Source: Annulohypoxylon bovei var. microspora
Lineage: Eukaryota; Ascomycota; Sordariomycetes; Xylariales; Hypoxylaceae
Length of the DNA: 64,000 nt
NCBI GenBank assembly: GCA_022836615.1
Contig: MU405215.1
Coordinates: 372,001-436,000 of the forward strand
Direction of reading: 5' to 3'
Under the pieces are notes generated by a model that did not search any database, had not been told where the DNA came from, and saw nothing but the letters and a program-made list of their open reading frames with translations. The translations under genes were made by a program, and so were the position numbers. Position 1 is the stretch's first letter. The number at the start of each line of letters is the position of its first letter. Shown here in pieces: positions 11,646-23,581 of this stretch.

Positions 11646-13874
11646 TTAGTCCTCATCGTCGCTGCTATCGCCGAAAATGGCTTTCAGGACATCCTCTCCC
11701 GCTCGCTTGCCTTCTAAGGCTTCGTTAACTTCTGCGTCCACTATAACTGCTGTTGTCTGCGACGGAGGCGGTGCTTCGAGTGCTTTTGGTACCGATGCTG
11801 ACACCTCTCCGCTATCGTTTGCCGTCGCATCACTACCTCCCTGCGCCGACCGCACCAGCTCGTCCAACGTCATCGGCTCCGTATACACCGCGCCTGACCC
11901 GACCCCAAACGCCCTAAACGGATCCCTATCCCTAGCCTTCGCCGCACTTGCGCCCACTCCCGCGCCCTCCCTCTCCGGATCCGGCTGCACGTGCGCCGGC
12001 GGCCTGACATTGAACCTCTTGCACAGCAGCCGCGTGGGGTAGAAGTCCGCCGCGCTGCGCGTCATCGAGCCGTACATGCCCAAGCCCGCGGCCTGCTCCG
12101 CGGGGTCGACCGGCTTCGGGGGCGGCCGCGACACCAAGTCCTCCCCGCTCCCCTTCCCCGGCAGCAGAGACGAGGTCGACGACGACGACGTTGTGAACCG
12201 CGACGCCATGGCCCCCGTCATCGGCTTGAAGATCAGCGCGCACTTCTGGAACTCGTGCAGCTCGCGCAGGTAGTCCTCGGCGGGGGTGCTGGGCCCTTTT
12301 GTTGGGGGCGAGGAGGCGAGGCCCGCCGCCCACTCGAGGTACGCTCGGTACCGCGCGCGCTTCGCCTCGTCGTCCGCGTACGGCGCGGTGCCGCCGGAAG
12401 CGCCGCGCGCGATGGCCGCCGCGGCCGTCGCTTTGTCGAGCGCGGGGATCTGGCGCAGCAGTTCCTGCCGCCTCTCAGCTTCGGTTAAGGCGTAGCCCTC
12501 GGGGATCTCGCCGAGCGCGGGCGGCAGGTTCGCCTTTCCGGTCGCGGAGGCGAGGCGGCTGCGCGCGGTCGAGGACAGGAAGTCGAACACGGACTTGCCC
12601 TGCAGCTGGGCCTCCCCCAGAAGCGCGGCGCGGGACCGGGGGTCGAGTTTCGAGGTTTTGGCCGCGTCGGCGGTGGATACGTAGGCTGACGCGTCGGCGT
12701 CGGACTTGCGCTGCTTGCTGGATTTCCAGCCCGCGGGTATGGCGGGCGGCGGGTACTTGTTGGCTTCGGTGTTGATGGAGGATGCCAGGCCGTCGGTCTG
12801 GGTGCCGAGCACGAAGCCGTCGAGCGGGAGGCGGCCGTCGTGGCATTTTCGCAGGTTCTTGCCTGCTTGGGCGAGGGCCTTCTTACGCGGTACGAACACC
12901 GGTGCTGAGCGTAGCGCTGGGTTGGCTGATGTAGTTGTGCTCGTCGCCTTCTTCTTCTTTTTGTCGCCCCCTATCACCCGGTTGTATGATATGCGCGGCC
13001 CGATCTCGTAGGGGTCTTCGTCGTCGGATCCCGTGTCGTTTAGGACACCGATGCCTATCCCGCCTTTTGCTAGTTTGCTCGCCTTCTTCTTTTTTAGTGC
13101 GTTGGGGCGTATCAAAGGTCCGCCTCGCGAGTCCTCGTCGGAGCTCGAGCCGGCTTCCGCTCGTGTGCTGGCCCTCATGGGTGTTAATCGCGACTCTCCT
13201 TGATGGCCCAGTCCCTTGCGATCTAACTTCTTGTTGAACGAGATCATGGCCACGTTATCCGGCGCGAAGAGGAACGTCTCGGCTCCGTCCTGACCCGTGC
13301 CGCCTGATTTGCCGCTGCCGAAGTCAAGTCGAGCTTTCCGACGGACTTTAGGACCAATCCCTTGGCCATCTTTCCAGCCCATCCTCCCCAGAAGTTTCTT
13401 GCCCATCGTCTCCCCCTTCACGCGGAAGAGATCCGTAAGCCCTCCCCGCCGTGCAAGCCCATCCTCGTCCGCAGCCCCCAGCCCAGCGAACCCCTGGGCG
13501 GTCTGCAGCTTCCTCGCCTCCTCAGCATCAGCCAGATCCTCGTCGTCCATGAAATCCTCGGGCCGCTGCTGCTTCGGGGCGGCGGCGGCGTCATCCTTGC
13601 GGCGATTCGCGCGCGACGAGACGAAGGCCGCCGGGGTCCAGCCCTCCTTAGAGCCGAGGGTGTTGAAGTACCCGGCGCTGAAGCCGCCGGTGAAGGCGCC
13701 GTGCAGGCGCTTGCGGCCGCGCTCGTCGCGCACCTCCTGCTTCCATACCGGCACGTAGGAGCCGTCGTCGCGCACGTCGGGGTCGAGGGGCGGCAGGGCG
13801 GTCCCGAACACCACGTACGACTCGCGGTCCCGGGGCTCGTCTTCGAAGGATCGGCGGGATCGCTTCTGTGACAT
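11646..13874 (-). CDS. G-patch domain protein, GPATCH1 family
   Basis: Single exon of 742 residues. The frame stays open upstream to 14090, but the start at 13874 is preferred because family members begin M-x-KRSRxxFE and run directly into the conserved block VVFGTALPPLDPDVRDDGSY. That block and GAFTGGFSAGYFNTLGSKEG form the N-terminal DUF1604 region. The G-patch follows near residues 150-195 (MGKKLLGRMGWKDGQGIGPK), with a long Lys/Ser-rich linker and a C-terminal region with MTRSAADFYPTRLLCKRFN. GPATCH1 proteins associate with late spliceosomes and DEAH helicases. The C-terminal half (11900-12850) is extremely GC-rich, unlike the rest, and creates long spurious frames on both strands. Confidence 0.88.
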   Translation of the reverse strand: MSQKRSRRSFEDEPRDRESYVVFGTALPPLDPDVRDDGSYVPVWKQEVRDERGRKRLHGAFTGGFSAGYFNTLGSKEGWTPAAFVSSRANRRKDDAAAAPKQQRPEDFMDDEDLADAEEARKLQTAQGFAGLGAADEDGLARRGGLTDLFRVKGETMGKKLLGRMGWKDGQGIGPKVRRKARLDFGSGKSGGTGQDGAETFLFAPDNVAMISFNKKLDRKGLGHQGESRLTPMRASTRAEAGSSSDEDSRGGPLIRPNALKKKKASKLAKGGIGIGVLNDTGSDDEDPYEIGPRISYNRVIGGDKKKKKATSTTTSANPALRSAPVFVPRKKALAQAGKNLRKCHDGRLPLDGFVLGTQTDGLASSINTEANKYPPPAIPAGWKSSKQRKSDADASAYVSTADAAKTSKLDPRSRAALLGEAQLQGKSVFDFLSSTARSRLASATGKANLPPALGEIPEGYALTEAERRQELLRQIPALDKATAAAAIARGASGGTAPYADDEAKRARYRAYLEWAAGLASSPPTKGPSTPAEDYLRELHEFQKCALIFKPMTGAMASRFTTSSSSTSSLLPGKGSGEDLVSRPPPKPVDPAEQAAGLGMYGSMTRSAADFYPTRLLCKRFNVRPPAHVQPDPEREGAGVGASAAKARDRDPFRAFGVGSGAVYTEPMTLDELVRSAQGGSDATANDSGEVSASVPKALEAPPPSQTTAVIVDAEVNEALEGKRAGEDVLKAIFGDSSDDED

Positions 13875-16113
13875 GGGGCGGTTCTTCCGGTTCGTAGGTC
13901 GGGGGCGGGGTCTCTGGATCGGTTCCTCTGGTCTGTTTGGGTTTGGAAGGGCTAGAAGGCGTGTCTGAAGTGATTTGAGACCTCTTGGATGGTGAACATT
14001 GAAGCTGGCTATGCTTCTTATCGATAAGACTGGAATCCGTTTAAACACTTTAGAAGGTATCCACTTATATAGGTACCTGGGTACATTCAATGTCTCTTGG
14101 GTTGATTACATAAGTGCATTATATCGATGGAACATTGAAGCGGGCAACTTCAATTCTTACTACTTACATATCTTCGTAATAGTCGATTCTTTATTGGACG
14201 GATATCCAGATATATCGAGTTTATGGTAAACTTCAATATATTACATTATTTTGAGAATCATGACATGACTACACTCCGGATATAGACTCGAACAATTTTC
14301 TACTAAGGTGAAGGATGCTGATGATGCCAAAAGTGTTGGAGTAGGTAGGTACTTTGCCTAGCTAGATATTAAGCAGGAACAAGATGTTGATAAATTTTCC
14401 TATTGAAGAACTCTCATCAGCAATCCTTCAACAAGGATCCGCGGTAACACTCAAGTACAGATGCGTATGCTGTGGATGTGGCCTTGCACAAACTGATTTA
14501 TCCTGCCGGCCCTGAACTACATATATCTACTCCATATAAGGAGCAGCCATGGGTAGCTCTTCATATGTGAAATTTATCTGGACTCATGTTTGTAAACATA
14601 CATGTATCCGAAAGGTGATTTGTATTTTCTTATTTAAAACGTGTGGTTTAAATCTAAGAGTCAAGAGTGTATGCTTTAAACCAACTCTATTCATGCCTAG
14701 GCAGGTACTCATATTGTGGTCAATCCAGGTTGAAATACGTTTCCAGTATCTATTTGTAGATAGGTAGAGTATATCTAGTCCTCTAGCTTTGGGTCACGTT
14801 GGACGTGCCTGTTAAAGGAAGTGTACGCCGACACTACTAACAAGCTTTCAGTTAGAGAGGCATTGTAAAACCTAAAAGGGGTAATAGTCTAACTTTGAGG
14901 CTCATGGATGTGAGAACTGTAATTTCTTCATGTTTACCTACATAGGAAAATGCTTGAGTTAAAGCAAGTATGATATGATGAAGCAGACAAGCTTCCATAT
15001 ATGTGAAGACAGATGAGCAAGTTGGTAGGATTTGTTGAGGCACGTTGCAATATGCCGAAGAGAGAAGTCTAATGTGGATATTTTAATACTAAGAACATGG
15101 TAAGACGTACCGTGCATACCGATATGGTTCAACAGATTGGTGTTTTCCATGATTGCTCCTTTAGGATCTGGTTCGCTTCACGGTCCAATCAACCCGTCGA
15201 GCCGTCTCCTTATTCAATAAATGGTCAGGAACGGGAAAGTCACAAATGGGCAACCTATCATGGTCCTTGGCCGACCGAAGAAGTAAAGGAGCGACATTCA
15301 TCGATGCCCATTATTTTCCTGATCCGTCAAAGCTTGAAATCTGCAATACAACCTTGTTAGGAGTGGATAGGAGTATCTTGTTACTGTCGTCATACCCCTC
15401 CGAAATATCACAAATCAACCGGTTCGTGAGTAGAAAGATAGGAGGATCTAACACTTGAAACGCAGCACGTGTAGGTAGGTGACTTGTCCGTAATTAGTTC
15501 CGTGTTCTGTTGTAAGTTTTATAACCTACCATTTGATAATGTGAATGGTCTTTATTCCTTAGGTATCTATATCATGTTAATTTCCAAGGTTTAGTTTGCT
15601 GAAGATGTGTTGTTTCTTGTTTATCAAATACACCTCACAAAAGTTGTTAAAGGTTGGATTTGTTTAAAGGACCGCAGAGTTCGTTAGTCTCGATTAGTTC
15701 CAGGGGCCGCTCTTTCAATTTCGTCATCTTGTACGAGCTGGAAGCCACATCACCCACCAACCGGGCTACGTAAGGTGCGCACTAAGCAACTCTACATGGC
15801 AGCGACATGCGGCTAACATAGCTTGGATTAGGTAACTTCTTGAATGCAAAAAGCATTTATGGTAAGAGTGATCCAGTTAGCTTTGTCTAAGTTATCTCAC
15901 GGATCACAGATCACGGACGTGACTAAGTGAATGAATATAAGGTAATTTTTCTTTTTCTTTTTCTATTTTCTTTTCTTTGAAATATGCTCAGCTCAGGTAC
16001 GTTGGTAGTTTTGCCTTACGAGATCTTCCGTATGGCTGCGGGGCTAGGTGAATTCGATTGTGATCTTCCTTGTATTATCAGACGTTGCCGGCTCTCGTGT
16101 TCTGGAATCTGGG

Positions 16114-16131
16114 CACACATACACACACACA
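16114..16131. repeat. CA microsatellite
   Basis: An 18-nt run of CA dinucleotides interrupted by one T, in the KIN1 upstream region. Confidence 0.8.
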
Positions 16132-16594
16132 GTTAAATGGCTTGCGTGGGACTAAAAGTACTACTAGATAGGTAGGTAGTTGCCGGTACTGAATCCCCTG
16201 TTATAGGTGGTGGAGGTGTCCCCTTTATTAGACCGTCCTTATTACTACACGTAGGTAGGTGCAGTTCTTACGTGTAACCTATTAACGGATGTACTTATTG
16301 GAAGGGACTTATATTGTGTGTGGATGGATTTAAAACTTCCTAGGTCTAAGTGGATATTCCAGCTCCCCGCCATTATATTATCACTTAGTTTCCTAGATAC
16401 ACTAACCTGCCGACTAATCAGCCGTGAGGAATTTACAGTGTCCAGCAAGTGCAAGCCAGCAGCACCTTCTCATCAATAGATACACGATAATACATACAGT
16501 ACCTAATAAGCTTGCAGACCCGTGAAGACGCTAGTGTATCCTAATCCAATTAACACCTCCTCTTTTTAGGGGGGTAAAAAGGTGGTACCGCGAA

Positions 16595-16631
16595 AGTGGT
16601 AAAGTGGTAAAGGTGGTAAAGGTGGTAAAGG
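16595..16631. repeat. Short tandem repeat GGTAAAGGT-type
   Basis: Four imperfect copies of a 9-10 nt unit (GTGGTAAAG) in tandem, about 400 nt upstream of the KIN1 start. Confidence 0.8.
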
Positions 16632-17011
16632 AAGGCAAGAAGGGGGGAAGAAAAAAAGAAGTGACAAGGCTCCCACCTGCTGCACCTGTAACTCGGAACT
16701 GGACTGTATTTTGTAACAGTACTTGTGCAACCCAATCTGCCAGTACCAATCTTCCCGACAATTACAAGTCCGCCCCAGGTTGCCCCAGTTCCTGGGCTGT
16801 CCAGGCTTGTTCTTTCCAGTGCTGCCTGCCGTGCACCTTCACTTTTACTGCCCAAATCTTTGGAAACTGCCCAGCAGTATTTCGTTCCGTACCAATTTCT
16901 TTAATTTGAATTTTATGGATCAGAAGCATCGGCCTTCATTAATAATCATACTGTACGGTACGGTTTACAGGAATTGCTGTAGCAATACCGATACCTACCA
17001 GTTGCCGAGCA

Positions 17012-20000
17012 ATGTCAACTTCAACAACTGAACAACATCAGCAGCATCATCATCACCACCACCCTCACAATAATAACCACAATCACCAACATTCATCCCC
17101 TTCTTCTCCCCGATCTCGTCAATCACAACCACCCGTGCGAAGTCATTCTTCTCGTTCACGCCCGACTAGTTCTACCGCTGCTTCGCCTTCTCAACAACAC
17201 CAGCACACCTCGGCTCCACACCCAACTCGTTCTGCCTCTACTTCCCACCACCATCGCCACCATAGCCGACAGACCTCATCCTCCGGTCGTCCTATACAAG
17301 ACATTCTACCACAGAAGGACTATGAAACGTCAAACGTAGTTGCTGGGCATCATCAACCTAAGCGAAATTCTAGCAAAGACCGTCCTCCCCCGGTTTCGCG
17401 TGGAGGTACCGACTCCAAAGGGGTTCACCGTCGAAGCAGTACACGATCAACCCACAGTAAAAGCGACATGGCAGGGCCGACCGCTGTCGCGAATAACGCA
17501 GGCCCTGCTGCAATCCCGCCCGTCATGCAGGCGGCCATAGATGCTCGCGCCACTGGTGCTAAGCAACGGACTTCGAGAACATCCATTCCTACCCAATCTG
17601 GGAAATGGATTCTGGGCAAGACCATTGGTGCTGGTAGTATGGGCAAGGTAAAACTCGCCCGCAAAGAAGATGGCACAGAACAGGTAAGCAACTTTATTTC
17701 CTTATGTTGGTCCGTCATTCCAGTGGTCCTCTCTAACTCTGACTGTTCAGGTTGCTTGCAAGATTATCCCACGAGGCTCTACCGAAGATGGGCATCATAG
17801 TCGAGCCGATAAGGAGAGAGCCGATCAATCGAAAGAGATACGTACGGCACGCGAAGCAGCAATCGTCACCCTCTTACAGCATCCGCACATCTGTGGTATG
17901 CGAGATGTAGTTCGTACCAACTATCATTGGTACATGCTCTTCGAATACGTAAATGGTGGCCAGATGCTTGATTACATTATCTCCCACGGGAAGCTAAAGG
18001 AGAAGCAAGCAAGAAAGTTTAGCAGGCAGATCGCGAGTGCTCTAGACTATTGCCATCGGAATAGTATAGTTCACCGCGACCTAAAGATCGAGAACATCTT
18101 GATCAGTAAGACTGGAGATATCAAGATTATCGACTTCGGTCTTAGCAACCTCTTCGCCCCGCGTGGTCACCTGAAGACGTTCTGTGGCAGTCTGTATTTC
18201 GCTGCGCCTGAACTCCTACAAGCGCGAGCCTACACTGGACCCGAGGTTGATGTATGGAGCTTTGGTATTGTTCTATACGTGCTAGTTTGTGGCAAGGTCC
18301 CCTTTGACGATCAGAGCATGCCTGCTCTGCATGCTAAGATCAAGAAAGGGCTTGTGGATTATCCTAGCTGGTTATCCAACGGCAAGTAATCTATCTCATA
18401 TGTCTTAAGTAGCTTGTCTAGCATTGCTAACATATATCTAGAGTGTCGACATCTTCTATCTCGCATGCTCGTCACCGATCCGAGACAACGTGCTACAATG
18501 CATGAAGTCATGAACCATCCCTGGATGATAAAGGGATATGGCGGACCGCCTGAAAACTACCTACCAGCTCGCGAGCCTTTATCGCTACCTCTGGAAAACG
18601 AAGTCGTCAATGCCATGACTGGCTTCAACTTCGGATCTCCAGACTCCATTAGGACCCAGCTTACTAAGGTAATTGAATCCGACGAGTACAAGCGTGCTGT
18701 GACACTTTTGCAGAAGGAGAAGGAAGTGCCCCCTGTCCCCAAGGACGTAGAGAAGAAGCGGGGGTTTGGGTTCGACTTCTACAAGCGACGCAATTCTGGA
18801 AGTAGCCGTGACAACTTGTCAACCCCAAGCACGGATGCTCTCCAGATCGGCGTTGATCCGCTCAACGCTTTTAGTCCTCTTGTTTCTATCTATTATCTTG
18901 TGAAGGAGAAGCAAGACCGTGACAAGGTGGACGCTGTACCGAAGTCTCATACGCCGAAGAACGTCGCCGAGTCTCCAATGCCAGAGATAGCACCTCCCCC
19001 CGAGGCGCACACTAATACGGCAACTTATGAGATGACCGGAGAGAAGGCCACCGGAGGACGATCGAGGCCTCGTGCCAGAACCCACGGAGAAGATGATGCT
19101 CCGGAGGATATCAAGAAGGCCCACCTACCGACTAACGTACCTCCTCCTCCGGAGACGCCTATTGATCTACCGCTTAAGAAGGAAAGCACCGCTGCAGGCA
19201 TCCTTAGGCGTTTCAGCACTAGGCGTCGGAAAGAACCTGAGAGGCTCGATAAGGATCGTTCCCACCCCCCGGTCGTCCACGTTCATTCGCCAGCAGAAAC
19301 CCCGACGACGCCACGCAAGAGCTTTAGTATACGGAGGTCAAGACGTGAGCGAGATGACGACAACCAACCGACGAGGTTGCGTTCTGGGAGCAGTCAGCCG
19401 CAGCATCGAGATCTGCTTAGTCCGCCGCTATCTGCTGGTGGTAATTTGTCTGGAAGCAACAAGGGTTTGGGACGTTCGACTAGTGTGAGTTCAGCCGAAT
19501 TTAGGAGACGACCCTTCGGATCTGCCAACAGAGTAGCTAAAGAGCCACCCCCTACTAGTGGCTCCGATCAGTCAGCGGCTACCGACAAACTCCCGCCCGA
19601 GCCAAAGAGCGCGTTAAACCCTCGCGCCACGTCCATGAGAGCAAGGCCACTTGGCCACGCTCGTAGAGAGAGCATCCAGGCGAGAAGACTGAATAGAGAA
19701 GGAGCTCGTGCAGCCGACGTCCCCGAAGAGACGGACCAGGATGTTGGTGAGGGAAGTGGAAACTCGGCGGAGCGTCTAGATGATTCTGAACTAGCTAAGC
19801 CGGTATTCTTGAAAGGTCTGTTCAGTGTTTCTACTACCTCGACAAAATCAGTGCCTGCTATTCGTGCAGACGTTAAGAGGGTTTTGAAGGAGCTTGGTGT
19901 CGACTTCACAGAGATCCGTGGGGGCTTCTCCTGCCGCCACATGCCTAGCATTGATCTCAAGAAGGCTACAGATGCAGCAGGCAGCCCTGTCCCGACCCCA

Positions 20001-20369
20001 GGCCATCGCCGTAGGTTTAGCTTTGGTATCAGAACAGAACGGGATCGTGAGGAGCTCCGAGATATGGACCGAGCACCGCCCACGCCACGAACACCCGGAA
20101 GACACGCTGATAGAAGCGACTCGGCATCAGAGCTCTCTGATCCCGAAAGCATTCAGCGAGACGCGAACGGATCATCGAGGCGAGTACCGGGTGAGACGAC
20201 TACCCATGTGCAGAGTGACTTGGGTGGTAACATGATCTTGGAATTTGAGATATTTATCGTCAAAGTTCCTCTTCTCTCGTTGCATGGAATCCAGTTTAAG
20301 CGCATGCGGGGCAACACCTGGCAGTTCAAGAACATGGCGGATCACATCCTCAAGGAGCTACGACTATGA
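17012..20369 (+). CDS. KIN1: Serine/threonine protein kinase Kin1 (Par-1/MARK type)
   Basis: Three exons: 17012-17683, 17751-18381 and 18442-20369, giving 1076 residues. Intron 2 uses a GC donor (GCAAGT) with a GCTAAC branch site. Only this splice joins PSWLSN to ECRHLLSRML in frame. The N-terminus is His/Ser/Gln-rich. The kinase domain spans about 195-465: GAGSMGKVKLA P-loop, VACK lysine, HRDLKIEN catalytic loop, DFGLSN, a TFCGSLYFAAPE activation segment and HPWM at the end. The last 45 residues match a KA1 domain (NMILEFEIFIVKVPLLSLHG, ending ADHILKELRL), which binds acidic membrane lipids. Kin1 kinases control polarity, exocytosis and septation in fungi. The long linker is Arg/Ser/Pro-rich, as usual. 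Confidence 0.95.
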
Positions 20370-22388
20370 TCCAAAGCCGTGTTACGGATGATGGAGTCGA
20401 GTTGAAGGACTGGTCTAATAGAACAGGAGCAGGCGGAGTTGGCTGAAGATGTCGAAGTGGCCGGCATCTTGCATTACGGTCTTGCTGCTTTTACATCAGA
20501 GTCTCGGTAGTACAAACGTGGAGGAGTTATTGTTGAATACTTCTTGATTGTCGAAACCCCCCTTTTTTTTTTGAAGGGCATGTTTGGTTTGCTGTTGATA
20601 TGGATTCTTCTCAGTCAGGCCGCGCCTGATGCCCGTTATTGTAAGGATATGATGGAATTGGCAGGTTTGGCGAACCGGACTTGACGACCAACGATGCTTT
20701 CCTAAGAGCAGATACAAGTAGTAATGTAAAAAGTACATCCGACAATGGATTAATACGTGTTGCGGTCCTCGACCGATATGGAAAGGCTTTAATGACGCTG
20801 TCCTGATTTACCTAGATCCATAGGTACCTACTTAGGTAGATAGGGGTTAAACATATGGCAGTTTATCCCATCACTAATTCGTCTATACTTGAGTTTTCTA
20901 TGTTGGGGAGAGATAGTTATTGTTCTTTCTCTTCAGCTACTATTCTACTTCATCTTCTCCTGCCTGGTACTGCAATGGATGAGTGAGTAGGTTCCTATGC
21001 ATGTGTAAGATTGTCCGTCTGTCTGTCTGTCTGTCTCTTGAATATTTTAATTATTTTTACTCTCTTCTTGCTAGCAGCTGTAGTCCTCTATTACAAATAC
21101 AGTAAGACATCCTTGATACCGAGGCATTGGGATGTGAGAACAATATAGACCTTGACCTTGATGATTGATAGGTAACAGGCATGTACCTAGGTATATGTAG
21201 CTCAATGTGGCTCGTGCTTCACCCCGCTGCGGCGCAAGCTACATTAGGGCTGATATGCAGTACATAAAAGGATAAAAAGGGTACGTAACAGTCGTAACGC
21301 AATCGGGCGGGATGTGGTCAGGATGTGGTCAGTGCTTTCCCTCTTAGACTCGTAGACCCCATTCCATCGGCAAATTAGGATGCGATGCTTCAAGCCGGGC
21401 TTTCTCTGGCGAACCCTGCATCAACTTCACTTCTTCAACTTCTAAAAGTTACCTATTTCTTCAACCTTACCTGTTCCCTTCGCATCCACCTACGTTCCGA
21501 AGTAGGTTGTAAGGTTAATCCTTCTGTCTAGAATTCGGAATTAATCTCTCAAGATATTTCCGCGCCCGAAGCTCTCCTGAATCATCCTCACGGATAGTTA
21601 ACTTGGAGTGTGTCTTCTCGGCTCAGCCCAATTTCACGAGTTAAACGAAGACCTCTCCGTCGCGATTGCATACCTAGGCTACCTACCTCAGGATTCCTCC
21701 GCGTTATCGACGTCGCCATACCATACCTAAAGAAAGAAAAATATCACGATCAGCCACGCGAGAATAGGGTATTACTTTTTAGTTGCCAAAGACAACTACG
21801 TCCGACCGAAGATACTTCATATTTTATTGAGTGCGCATTTCTCTTGCGCATGCTCTAGTCCCCTCTCGCCTACCTACTACCCGTCTACACAATAAGAGGA
21901 AGAACTATTCTACCACAGCATATACTCAGTCATACTTCGAGTACAACTGGCGCGTATTCTTAGTCCGCATATCAATATACAGCTTAGACGAATTTCTGGA
22001 CCCCTCTGGAAGATCGTTGGTCTTCGCTAGGTCTTAATACAGGAGACGTGCTCGCCTGGCCGGTTCATATTCCCACGCTGATAACCGTTTACGATTCCAC
22101 CATCTTCACATACGTCCTCTTTCATATCGAGTTTCAGAAGAAACAGCATAGGAACAAACGCGGCGCAAAAGAATACGTCGTGTTCAGAGTCAGCCACAAG
22201 AGTGTAAGTGAGCTGAGCAGAGAACCGAAATTTGACGACAGGCGAGAAACGAAAAACGTATCCTAACCACGCGCTACGAACTCATATTCCGAATACGACG
22301 CGCGCAGAACGACGGACGATATAATCTGACGACTCCTCAACTCCGATCTGTACATGAAGTAACCTGAGCAAAAGTACCTGCCGACACC
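20370..22388. other. 2.0 kb spacer KIN1 to CAF40 with probable long leader
   Basis: Holds the KIN1 3' flank and then, from about 21400, a pyrimidine-rich stretch likely to be the CAF40 promoter and 5' leader. It contains a (GTCT)5 microsatellite and several short upstream ATGs. No supported gene. Confidence 0.5.
21017..21036. repeat. (GTCT)5 microsatellite
   Basis: Five perfect tandem copies of a tetranucleotide in the spacer between KIN1 and CAF40. Confidence 0.9.
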
Positions 22389-23581
22389 ATGTTACCAAAC
22401 CCGAGCCTTTACGGTCACCATCAATATAACCCCCACGCCGAACAACCATGGATGCACCAGCAGCCAAGTCACCAGCACCAAGCTCAACAGGCTGCCGCTG
22501 TTGCTGCCGCTGCTCAGCAGCAACACTACAATAGACTAGCAGGCGCACATAACAATGTCACGGCAAGCATCGGTGCCTCTGTAGTAAACCATGCTCAAGA
22601 GAATGGTCTGGAGAATGTATCGGAGGATAATAGAAGGACTCTAACATTCGTCGCCGACCTACTTAACGAGAACACACGCGAGGCCGCCCTTCTTGAGCTA
22701 AGTAAAAAGCGTGAGCAAGTTCCCGAACTGGCGCTTATCCTGTGGCACTCATTCGGTTAGTACCTTTTATTGAAGCTGTAGTGAGGGGGGGTTAGGACTA
22801 ATTGGTATCTAGGTGTGATGACTTCTCTAATGCAAGAGATTATCTCGGTCTACAACCTCCTCAACCCATCTCAGTTAACAGCTGCTGCCTCCAACCGAGT
22901 CTGCAATGCACTTGCGCTCTTACAATGCGTAGCATCGCACAATGATACAAGAACTTTGTTCTTAAATGGTACGCGCTCGATTCCTATTATTTAGTATATT
23001 GTAACACTGACAAAACGAACTTAGCTCATATACCTCTTTTCCTCTACCCCTTTCTGAACACAACCTCCAAGTCACGACCGTTTGAGTACCTCCGTTTGAC
23101 CTCGCTTGGTGTCATTGGCGCCTTGGTTAAGAACGACTCTAGCGAGGTCATCAACTTCCTCCTCACTACAGAGATCATTCCTCTCTGCCTGCGAATTATG
23201 GAGACTGGATCCGAGCTTAGCAAGACGGTTGCCATCTTCATTGTGCAGAAGATACTGTTAGACGATAACGGTCTTAACTACATCTGCGCCACTTATGAGC
23301 GTTTCTATGCTGTAGGAACAGTTCTGAGCAATATGGTTGCTCAGCTGGTCGAGCAGCAGACCGCACGTCTCCTTAAGCACGTGGTGCGGTGCTTCCTCCG
23401 GCTGAGTGATAATGCACGCGCCAGAGAAGCTCTTCGCCAGTGCCTTCCGGAGCCACTTCGGGATGCAACCTTTAGCTCTGTGCTTCGCGACGATGCGGCC
23501 ACCAAACGTTGTCTAGCTCAACTACTGATTAATCTCTCCGACAACGTGGTAGAGAGCAACAGCGCTCACGCAGGCCTATGA
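22389..23581 (+). CDS. CAF40: CCR4-NOT subunit Caf40/CNOT9 (Rcd1 family)
   Basis: Three exons: 22389-22755, 22813-22968 and 23025-23581, giving 359 residues. Caf40/CNOT9 is the armadillo-repeat subunit of the CCR4-NOT deadenylase that docks RNA-binding proteins and Not1. The N-terminal 80 residues are Gln/His/Ala-rich and probably disordered. The Rcd1 core runs from about residue 90 to the end with hallmark segments LLNENTREAALLELSKKRE, LALILWHSFG, NALALLQCVASHNDTR, RPFEYLRLTSLGVIGALVK and the C-terminal DATFSSVLRDDAATKRCLAQ. Each intron is phase 1 and the joined frame reproduces the uninterrupted conserved core. This is one of the most certain calls in the window. Confidence 0.97.

Larger units (their letters stand above)
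13875..17011. other. 3.1 kb divergent intergenic region, GPATCH1-like / KIN1
   Basis: No gene found. The region holds repeated TAGGTAGG or GTAGGTAGGT motifs (near 14343, 15472, 16172, 16253), a CA-rich microsatellite (16114-16131) and a GGTAAAGTGGTAAAGG tract (16595-16631). It ends in a pyrimidine-rich stretch typical of a long 5' leader for KIN1. Only short unsupported frames occur. Confidence 0.5.

Noticed and set aside
13875..14090. Upstream in-frame extension of the GPATCH1-like protein
   Set aside because: The family starts at M-x-KRSR; the extra 72 residues look like translated leader.
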